Positions 1 to 4,899 of a DNA stretch of 5,902 nucleotides are shown piece after piece. The stretch lies in assembly GCA_947455695.1 (NCBI GenBank), contig CANGRN010000110.1, forward strand, positions 1 to 5,902. Direction: 5' to 3'. The notes beneath the pieces were generated by a model, which saw only the letters and a program-made list of their open reading frames with translations, was not told the origin of the DNA and ran no database searches. Source of the DNA: Alphaproteobacteria bacterium (GTDB lineage Bacteria; Pseudomonadota; Alphaproteobacteria; Micropepsales; Micropepsaceae). Position numbers and translations under genes: made by a program. The first letter of the stretch is position 1, and each line of letters starts with the position of its first letter.

Positions 1-135
1 GGTGGACGGCACGAAGTCGGGAAAGACATCCAGCGGCGCGCTTTGCGTCGCCCAGATGCCCAGCGCCAGCGCCACCAGTGTCAGGGTTGCGATCGTGCCT
101 GCAAAGCGCACGCAAAGATCGACAAGCCAACGCAT
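1..135 (-). CDS. RND efflux permease, heavy-metal-efflux (CusA/CzcA-like) type, N-terminal fragment
   Basis: Only the first 45 codons are present; the gene runs out of the window at position 1. Translation from the ATG at 135 begins MRWLVDLCVRFAGTIATLTL, giving one amphipathic/membrane helix (about residues 8-30). It is followed by APLDVFPDF, the characteristic start of the first periplasmic segment of HME-family RND pumps, where a '(P/A)(I/L)D.FPD' motif follows TM1. Such proteins are inner-membrane proton antiporters of about 1,000-1,050 residues that work with a membrane fusion protein and normally an outer-membrane channel. GAGGAA at 142-147, six bases upstream, is a good ribosome binding site. 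The gene starts 3 nt after the adaptor stop, so the two are surely cotranscribed. The metal or other substrate cannot be predicted because the transmembrane proton-relay and substrate residues lie outside the window. Confidence 0.85.
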   Translation of the reverse strand, partial: MRWLVDLCVRFAGTIATLTLVALALGIWATQSAPLDVFPDFVPST

Positions 136-138
136 GGC

Positions 139-1086
139 TTATTCCTCGGCTTCGGTGCTGGGATTGGTCTGGCGCGCCAGCAGCAGGCCGGCGCCGCCCG
201 TCACGATCCGCTGGCCGGACCTGATGCCGTCTGCCACGAAATAGCCGTCGCCCAGTGGCTTGCCGATATCGATCCTGGTTTTCAGGAAGGTTTCCGGCCC
301 GGTCTGGACATAGACCCAGGCTTCATTGTCGCCATAGATCAGAGCAGCCGCCGGCACGGTCACGCCAGCCTGGGCGGCGCCAACCGGCACCGTGGCGGTG
401 ACGTGCTCGTTCTGCGCCAGGTCGCTGCCGTCCAGCAGCGCATAAAAGCCGCGCCCGGGAAATGCGCTGTCGGCCGGGGCTTCCCAGATCGTGCTGGTCG
501 TCCAGCTCTTGGGATTGGCGCCCAGCCGGGCGATCTGGAGCGTGGCCGGAATGGCGTTGCCCAGCGCGCCCAGCGGGAAGGTCACCCGCACCAGCACGCT
601 TCTGCCCGATGCCAGCCGCGCCATGATCGCGTGGCGCGAAGCCGCGTCATGCCAGGGCGCATTGTGTCCGAAGGCGGCATCTGTCTTGCGCCGCGCCAGC
701 ATCAGCGCGGCCTGATCGGCGGCGGCCTTGCTTTGCGCTGTTTCCACCACCTCGCGCGAAACCGCCGCTTCCTCGCCGGTGGCGAGGCTCCGCGCGCGCG
801 CCGCCGCGGCCTGACTTTGCGCCGCCGCCGCCTGGGCTGTCATGACTTCGGCATCGTTCACCGCGATCGTATCCAGCGCCGTCACCACGCCATAGCCGCT
901 GATCTGCTGGCGCCAGGAGGCGGCCTGGGCGGGCGCCGTGGCTATGCCCAGGCTCCTGATCTCTTCGGCCTTCAGAGTGAGGCCGGACGTCTCGGCTTCC
1001 TTTTCCGCCGGCTTTTCGGCGTCGGGCTTGCCGCAAGCCGCCAGCAGCAGCAGTGCCGCCAATCCGATCCAGTGGGGGCCGCGCAT
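139..1086 (-). CDS. RND efflux periplasmic adaptor (membrane fusion) lipoprotein, short form
   Basis: A 315-residue protein with a lipoprotein signal: hydrophobic LLLLAAC ending at Cys18, followed by a charged linker (residues 20-35). It should therefore be lipid-anchored in the periplasm. Residues about 77-138 are Ala/Gln-rich and helical, resembling the adaptor alpha-hairpin. About 160-250 (SVLVRVTFPLG, ATLQIARLG, VTVPAAALI) fit the beta-barrel domain, and 250-305 (AWVYVQTGPETFLKTRIDIG, GQRIVTGGAGLLLA) fit the membrane-proximal domain typical of CusB/CzcB-type adaptors. It would bridge the RND permease encoded immediately downstream to an outer-membrane partner. The protein is short for its family (HME adaptors are often 380-500 residues), and the usual lipoyl half-motifs (G.V....V..GD.V..GQ.L) around the hairpin are not recognisable. 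Its ATG overlaps the propeller stop by one base (TGATG), implying translational coupling. The role as an adaptor is well supported by context; the substrate is unknown. Confidence 0.85.
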   Translation of the reverse strand: MRGPHWIGLAALLLLAACGKPDAEKPAEKEAETSGLTLKAEEIRSLGIATAPAQAASWRQQISGYGVVTALDTIAVNDAEVMTAQAAAAQSQAAAARARSLATGEEAAVSREVVETAQSKAAADQAALMLARRKTDAAFGHNAPWHDAASRHAIMARLASGRSVLVRVTFPLGALGNAIPATLQIARLGANPKSWTTSTIWEAPADSAFPGRGFYALLDGSDLAQNEHVTATVPVGAAQAGVTVPAAALIYGDNEAWVYVQTGPETFLKTRIDIGKPLGDGYFVADGIRSGQRIVTGGAGLLLARQTNPSTEAEE

Positions 1087-2105
1087 CAGCGGTCCAGAAC
1101 GATCAGCCGAAAGGTGCCCGGAACTGGCACCGGCCGGGGATTGGGCCGCTCGGCTGTCGGCGTACCCGGCTTGCGCTGCGACGTCACCGTGAACAGCTTG
1201 TGCGTTGTGGGGTCCAGTTCCATGGTGCGCGCGCCTTCCGCTGTGGGCAAGTTCTGCAGCACCGTGAACTTATCAGGACTGTCCTCATGGACAACCGTCA
1301 GGGTCCCGGATTCGCCATTGGAACTGAACACCAGGCCGGTGGCGGGATCGAAGCGGTTGGCGTCCACGCCTTCACCGATGGGAATCTGGGCCACCAGCTT
1401 GCCGGTCTTCATGTCGGTAACCGCGATCATCTTGTTGTCGCAGCCGGAAAAGACCCGGCCATGGGCCAAGTCTGCCGCGATGCCCGAAGGCTCCTGGCAG
1501 GGCGCCAGGGGATAGCGTTTTTTCACCGCCAGGGTTTTGGCGTCGAACGCGACCAGCTCGCTGGTGTCCTCGATATTGACATAGATGGTGCCGGCCTCGT
1601 CGCTGACCGCCGCTTCCGGCTTGCCGCCCAGCGGCACCGATCCCACCGGCTTGCCGGTGACCGGATCGACCGCCGTGGCATCCTTGCTGGTGGAATTGAA
1701 GGTGAAGAGGCGTTTGGAGAAGGAATCATAAAGGATGGTGTCGGGCCGTCCGCCGACCGCGATCTCGCCGGTCTTGGTGAAGGTCCTGGGATTGACGACC
1801 GCAATCCGGTTGGCGCCGCCTTCGCTGACATAGGCATTGCCATTGGCAAAGGCGGTGCCGTGAATGCCCATCAGGTTTGGAATATCGCCCAGCAGCCTGC
1901 CGCTGACAGGATCGACCACCATCACATGGCTGCCGCGGGTAATGAACAGATTGCCGCTGGCCGGATCGCGGTTGATATAGTCCCAGCCGCCATCACCGCC
2001 CAGGGTGAAGCTGGCCACCACATGATAGCCGGCCGGCGCAGCCGCCGCCGGCAAGGCCAGCAAGGCGCAAAGCGCAGCCCCGGTTTTCCATGTCCATGAT
2101 GTCAT
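1086..2105 (-). CDS. Secreted YncE-like (YVTN-family) beta-propeller protein
   Basis: A 339-residue protein with a Sec signal peptide: Lys7, a hydrophobic core, then LPAAAAP with cleavage likely around residue 23. The mature part is built of repeated blades, each with a 'V(D/N)P.(T/S)G..(V/L)G.(I/V)' turn, at about residues 64-76, 104-119, 146-161, 187-200 and 230-246. This matches the YVTN/YncE class of seven-bladed periplasmic propellers. The only cysteines in the mature chain, Cys203 and Cys222, could form a disulfide. A proline-rich stretch (about 313-330) precedes the last strand. AGGAGA at 2111-2116, five bases before the ATG at 2105, supports this start. It is the first gene of the operon with the RND adaptor and permease. 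Known relatives include Escherichia coli YncE, which is encoded next to the TonB-dependent receptor YncD. No enzymatic motif is visible, so a binding or scaffold role is only a guess. Confidence 0.85.
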   Translation of the reverse strand: MTSWTWKTGAALCALLALPAAAAPAGYHVVASFTLGGDGGWDYINRDPASGNLFITRGSHVMVVDPVSGRLLGDIPNLMGIHGTAFANGNAYVSEGGANRIAVVNPRTFTKTGEIAVGGRPDTILYDSFSKRLFTFNSTSKDATAVDPVTGKPVGSVPLGGKPEAAVSDEAGTIYVNIEDTSELVAFDAKTLAVKKRYPLAPCQEPSGIAADLAHGRVFSGCDNKMIAVTDMKTGKLVAQIPIGEGVDANRFDPATGLVFSSNGESGTLTVVHEDSPDKFTVLQNLPTAEGARTMELDPTTHKLFTVTSQRKPGTPTAERPNPRPVPVPGTFRLIVLDR

Positions 2106-2110
2106 CGCCG

Positions 2111-2116
2111 TCTCCT
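2111..2116 (-). promoter_or_regulatory. Ribosome binding site of the propeller gene
   Basis: On the minus strand this reads AGGAGA, five bases upstream of the ATG at 2105. It is a strong Shine-Dalgarno match and fixes the start of the first gene of the efflux operon. Confidence 0.7.
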
Positions 2117-2171
2117 GGTTGGCGTCATTTTCTCATGGCCGTGTGCCAAGCGGTATGCTGCAATCCGGAGC

Positions 2172-2197
2172 GGGGAATAATTTTCCCCAATGTTGGG
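2172..2197. repeat. Two overlapping inverted repeats ahead of the EamA gene
   Basis: GGGGAA (2172-2177) and TTCCCC (2183-2188) form a perfect 6-bp inverted repeat around a 5-base AT-only spacer. Its right arm is reused in CCCAA (2186-2190) / TTGGG (2193-2197). The first pair could be an operator in the divergent 2106-2205 region or an RNA hairpin in the EamA leader. The second overlaps the EamA Shine-Dalgarno sequence. AATAAT (2176-2181) inside the first repeat resembles a -10 box, but I see no convincing -35 partner. Function is unproven. Confidence 0.4.
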
Positions 2198-2200
2198 AGA
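2195..2200 (+). promoter_or_regulatory. Ribosome binding site deciding the EamA start
   Basis: GGGAGA lies five bases before the ATG at 2206. The upstream in-frame ATG at 2119 has no comparable site and would add a polar, non-conserved-looking 29-residue leader, so 2206 is preferred. Confidence 0.65.
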
Positions 2201-2205
2201 CAAAC

Positions 2206-2637
2206 ATGCGGATCGTGCTGACATCATGGCCCCTATGGGCCGCGCTTTCGGCGGTGTTTGCCGCCCTCACCGCGATCTTCGGCAAGATCGGCGTGGAAAA
2301 CGTCAACTCCGATTTCGCCACCTTGATCCGCACCGTCATCATCCTGGCGGTGCTGGCCGTCTTCGTCGCCGCGACGCAGGCCTGGCAGCCTTTGGATGCG
2401 GTACCGCGCAGGACCTGGCTATTTCTCGCCCTGTCAGCGCTGGCAACCGGCGCATCCTGGGTTTGCTATTACCGCGCCCTCAAGGCCGGCCCGGCATCGG
2501 GCGTGGCGCCGATCGACAAGATGAGCGTGGTGCTGGTGGCATTGTTTGCCGTCCTGTTCCTGGGAGAGCGGCCACTGGTCCACAACTGGATCGGGATTGG
2601 CCTGATCGCGCTGGGCGCAGTCCTGGTGGCCGTCTAG
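2206..2637 (+). CDS. EamA/DMT-superfamily membrane protein, single domain (143 aa)
   Basis: A 143-residue hydrophobic protein with about five predicted transmembrane helices (roughly residues 5-27, 38-58, 71-91, 98-120, 127-143). The elements 'FGKIGVENVNSDFATLIRT', 'CYYRALKAGPASGVAPIDK' and 'LGERPLVHNWIGIGLIALG' are typical of one EamA repeat of the drug/metabolite transporter superfamily. Most EamA transporters have two such repeats (about 300 residues, ten helices). A lone copy is a known stand-alone form, and by analogy with other half-size DMT proteins it may work as a dimer, which is inference. The substrate is unknown. It is transcribed away from the propeller-RND operon and toward the histidine kinase gene. 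Its TAG stop overlaps the kinase stop within a shared CTAG, leaving no room for a terminator between them. Confidence 0.85.
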   Translation: MRIVLTSWPLWAALSAVFAALTAIFGKIGVENVNSDFATLIRTVIILAVLAVFVAATQAWQPLDAVPRRTWLFLALSALATGASWVCYYRALKAGPASGVAPIDKMSVVLVALFAVLFLGERPLVHNWIGIGLIALGAVLVAV

Positions 2638-3983
2638 GAATCCGATGGCGTTCGCGCCGCGGAAAAGAGCACGCGGATCGCCAGACCCGGTGAACCGGGT
2701 ATCACGCCGATCTGCGCGCCATGCAGTTCCGCGATGGCCTGCGCGATGGACAGGCCAAGACCATGACCGGGATGGGTCCGGCTGGCTTCGCGCCGGTACA
2801 GCCGCTGGAACAGCTTTTCATGCTCGTTTGCCGGCACGCCCGGCCCATCATCGGCAACGGTCAATGCAGGCCGGCTATCCAGCACCGCCAGCGACATCGT
2901 GATGTGCGTGCCCGAGGGCGTGTGAAGAATGGCATTCTCGATCAGGTTGGACAGAAGCTGGGTGAGCAGCGCCGGATCGCCGCGGACCTCGACATCGTGC
3001 CGGATGTCCACCGCCAAGGAGTGACCGGCGGCTTCCGCCACGGGTCCGAACAATTCGTACAGGCGGCCCAGCAGCGCGCCCAATGCGACAGGCACGAAGG
3101 CCCCGCGCCGCTTGCCGCCTTCGATTTCCGCGATGCGCAACATGGCGGCAAACAGAACCAGAATATCGTCGGTCTTGGCGATCGCCGCGCCCAGCGCCTG
3201 GGCATGTTCACTCTGCGGACCTTCCTGGGCCCGCTCCAGTCCCTGGCGCAACTGGCTCACCGGCGTGCGCAGGTCGTGCGCGATGTCGTTGGTCACCTGG
3301 TGAAGATTTCCCATCAACGCCACGATGCGGTCCAGCATCTCGTTGATCGTGCCGGCCAGGCGGTCCAGTTCGTCCTGCGTCCCGCGCATGGGGATCCGCG
3401 CCTTGAGATCGCCATCCATGATCGCGCGGCAGGCGCGCGCCATGGCGTCGCTGCGGCGCAGGAAGGAGCGGCTGACCAGCGCACCGCCGGTCACCGCCAG
3501 AAGCAGGGCCACGGCGAACAGCCAGATCATGGCCTGCAAGATTTCCTGCCGGGCGATCAGGGCACGAGCGAGGTCGCTGCCCGACCAGGCATAGACACCG
3601 GGCGCCAGCATCTTGCCCACGCCCAGAATTTCGTGGCCGCCTTTGTCCAGCGAAAACACGCCCGTGCGCGGCGGCATCACCGGCAAGTTTCCGGCAACTA
3701 ACCTGCCGTCCTTTTGCAGCAGGAAAAAATCCGACACGCCGGGACCGGCCATGCTCTGCTGCACGACTTCCCTGGCCTCGCCCAGACCCTCAACGTCATA
3801 GCCATTCTGGATAGCGGCGATATCGGCCTGCGAAAACTGCACGACCTGGTCGCGGAAGGCCCGTTCGGTGATGACCAGCGCCAGGCCGCCCAGCAAGATC
3901 ACCGACAGGGCGAAGATCGCCGCATAGATGGCGGACAGGCGGAACGCCTCGGTGTGCAGGAACCTAATCCGCACGCAGCACAT
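2634..3983 (-). CDS. Membrane-bound sensor histidine kinase of a two-component system
   Basis: From the ATG at 3983 the protein has 449 residues. Order: TM1 (about 14-38), a periplasmic sensor region of about 105 residues, TM2 (about 150-172), HAMP (about 173-225), a HisKA domain with H-box NDIAHDLRTPVSQLRQ (phospho-acceptor His236), and a HATPase_c domain. The latter shows an N-box (LLSNLIENAILHTPSG, about 343-358), G1 box (VADDGPGVP, about 376-384), F-box (LFQRLYRRE) and G2 box (GHGLGLSIAQAIAELHG, about 406-422). All catalytic motifs are intact. It should phosphorylate the response regulator encoded just upstream. The periplasmic region has no Cys and only one His, so it lacks the His/Met/Cys-rich pattern of known copper or zinc sensors. 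The start is uncertain: GTG at 3992 or GTG at 3974 are also in frame; none has a strong ribosome binding site, and all overlap the regulator gene, consistent with coupled translation. Confidence 0.93.
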   Translation of the reverse strand: MCCVRIRFLHTEAFRLSAIYAAIFALSVILLGGLALVITERAFRDQVVQFSQADIAAIQNGYDVEGLGEAREVVQQSMAGPGVSDFFLLQKDGRLVAGNLPVMPPRTGVFSLDKGGHEILGVGKMLAPGVYAWSGSDLARALIARQEILQAMIWLFAVALLLAVTGGALVSRSFLRRSDAMARACRAIMDGDLKARIPMRGTQDELDRLAGTINEMLDRIVALMGNLHQVTNDIAHDLRTPVSQLRQGLERAQEGPQSEHAQALGAAIAKTDDILVLFAAMLRIAEIEGGKRRGAFVPVALGALLGRLYELFGPVAEAAGHSLAVDIRHDVEVRGDPALLTQLLSNLIENAILHTPSGTHITMSLAVLDSRPALTVADDGPGVPANEHEKLFQRLYRREASRTHPGHGLGLSIAQAIAELHGAQIGVIPGSPGLAIRVLFSAARTPSDS

Positions 3984-4635
3984 AGCCCACACCGCGCAGG
4001 GTGTGAATCAGTTCGGAGTCGAAACCACGATCGACCTTGGAGCGCAGCCGGCTGAGATGGGTTTCCACAATGTTGGTGCGGGGATCGAAGTGCAGGTCCC
4101 AGACATTTTCCAGCAGCATGGTGCGCGTCACCACCCGGCCGGCATTGCGCAGCAGGAATTCCAGCAGGCGGAACTCCTGCGGCTGCAAGTCAATGTTCTT
4201 GCCGGCGCGCAGGACGGTGCGGCGGATCAGATCCATCTCCAGATCCGCCAGCCTTAACCTTGTGGTTTCCCGCGTCTCGCTGCGCCGGGTGATGGCATGG
4301 ACGCGCGCCAGCAGTTCGGAATAGGCAAAGGGCTTGACCAGGTAATCATCGGCGCCGCCCTCCAGGCCTTCGACCCGGTCATCCAGACCGCTCATGGTGG
4401 TCAGCATCAGGACCGGGGTCTGCAGGCCTTCCTCCCGCAGATTTCGCACCAGGCTGAGCCCGTCCAGACCGGGCAGCATGCGATCCACGATCAAGGCCGC
4501 ATGATCGCAGGCGCGCGCCCGCGCAAGGCCGTCGGCGCCGTTGTCCACGCTTTCCACCGCATGGCCATGGCCGGTCAGGGCATGGGCAATATGCCCCGCC
4601 GTTTCCGGATCGTCTTCGATCAGCAGCAATTTCAC
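3964..4635 (-). CDS. OmpR/PhoB-family response regulator
   Basis: A 223-residue protein. The receiver domain (1-115) has the acidic pair Asp8/Asp9, phospho-acceptor Asp51 in 'LIVDRMLPGLDG', Thr79 and Lys101 in 'YLVKPF', all key residues being present. A winged-helix DNA-binding domain (about 125-222) shows the family pattern 'LQPQEFRLLEFLLRNAGRVVTRTMLLENVW' followed by 'VETHLSRLRSKVD' (recognition helix) and the wing 'IHTLRGVGYVL'. It should be phosphorylated by the kinase whose gene overlaps its 3' end by about 20 nt. The start codon is GTG at 4635 with only a weak Shine-Dalgarno (GGGA around 12 bases upstream), which could keep expression low. It is transcribed divergently from the TonB-dependent receptor gene. 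The subfamily resembles regulators of metal or envelope responses, but that cannot be settled from sequence alone. Confidence 0.94.
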   Translation of the reverse strand: MKLLLIEDDPETAGHIAHALTGHGHAVESVDNGADGLARARACDHAALIVDRMLPGLDGLSLVRNLREEGLQTPVLMLTTMSGLDDRVEGLEGGADDYLVKPFAYSELLARVHAITRRSETRETTRLRLADLEMDLIRRTVLRAGKNIDLQPQEFRLLEFLLRNAGRVVTRTMLLENVWDLHFDPRTNIVETHLSRLRSKVDRGFDSELIHTLRGVGYVLRAD

Positions 4636-4725
4636 AAATCTGTCATTCCCAAGGGCGCGTCATTGTCCACGCACTTGTCGGAGAAAGGCAAGGGTTTGGC
4701 GCACCGGACGCCGTGTCGCAGCCCA

Positions 4726-4766
4726 GGTTGGTGTTTCGTATATTGGGCGTCACCGAACCGTCAACC
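4726..4766. repeat. Imperfect 13-bp inverted repeat, candidate operator
   Basis: GGTTGGTGTTTCG (4726-4738) and CGAACCGTCAACC (4754-4766) pair at 10 of 13 positions across a 15-base spacer. The arms coincide with the -35 and -10 elements of the proposed regulator promoter. Within and beside the right arm, GTCA recurs at 4749 and 4760, 11 bases apart, close to one helical turn as expected for tandem OmpR-family half-sites. It could mediate autoregulation or control of both divergent genes; the binding protein is not proven. Confidence 0.4.
4737..4764 (-). promoter_or_regulatory. Candidate sigma70-type promoter for the two-component operon
   Basis: On the minus strand, TTGACG (4764-4759) is followed after 16 bases by TATACG (4742-4737), matching the consensus at 5 of 6 and 4 of 6 positions. 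Transcription would begin near 4730, giving a leader of roughly 95 nt before the regulator GTG at 4635. It is the best-looking promoter in the 264-bp intergenic region 4636-4899; no equally good candidate was found for the receptor gene on the other strand. Confidence 0.4.
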
Positions 4767-4885
4767 AGTCGTGTCATTTGCGGCAGCGAAGACGGGATCA
4801 GCAGCTTCAGCCAGCAAAAATGGTGCTTTCGCCGATGCGCGGGGCGCCGGCGCTATCGCTTTGCCCGTTCGTGATTTTGACATGC

Positions 4886-4891
4886 GAGGGG
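4886..4891 (+). promoter_or_regulatory. Ribosome binding site of the TonB-dependent receptor gene
   Basis: GAGGGG lies eight bases before the ATG at 4900. It favours this start over the in-frame ATG at 4882, which has no Shine-Dalgarno and would place six extra residues before the signal peptide. Confidence 0.6.
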
Positions 4892-4899
4892 TATTACCA

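Larger units (their letters stand above)
4641..4778. repeat. Three (T/C)GTCATT heptamers in the regulator/receptor intergenic region
   Basis: TGTCATT at 4641-4647, CGTCATT at 4658-4664 and TGTCATT at 4772-4778 all share the same orientation. A fourth copy, CGTCATT at 2123-2129, lies just upstream of the propeller-RND operon. They resemble the half-site (AATGACA / TGTCATT) known from CusR/CopR-type response regulator boxes, so they are candidate binding half-sites for the regulator encoded here. A heptamer is short, the spacing is not regular, and one AATGACA also occurs inside the receptor gene (around 5730), so this is tentative. Confidence 0.35.

Noticed and set aside
1041..1053. CAG/CTG trinucleotide run as a phase-variation repeat
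   Set aside because: Only about four units, encoding leucines in the lipoprotein signal peptide; a normal hydrophobic codon run.
43..1515. Long plus-strand open frame (490 codons) across the adaptor and propeller genes
   Set aside because: It is rich in Arg, Gly and His, has no domain or signal, and spans two genes with clear family features on the opposite strand; typical antisense open frame of GC-rich DNA.
1053..2099. Plus-strand open frame (348 codons) opposite the propeller gene
   Set aside because: Low-complexity translation with no recognisable motif; the minus-strand propeller has a signal peptide, blade repeats and a ribosome binding site.
2119..2205. 29-residue N-terminal extension of the EamA protein
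   Set aside because: It is polar, ends just before a good ribosome binding site, and starts next to the divergent gene's own ribosome binding site; the ATG at 2206 opens directly into the first membrane helix.
2721..3701. Plus-strand open frame (326 codons) opposite the histidine kinase
   Set aside because: His/Gln/Arg-rich antisense translation; the kinase on the minus strand has all catalytic boxes.
4877..4882. Perfect TTGACA resembling a -35 box for the receptor
   Set aside because: A matching -10 would fall inside the receptor coding sequence beyond its start, and the surrounding bases serve as the ribosome binding region.
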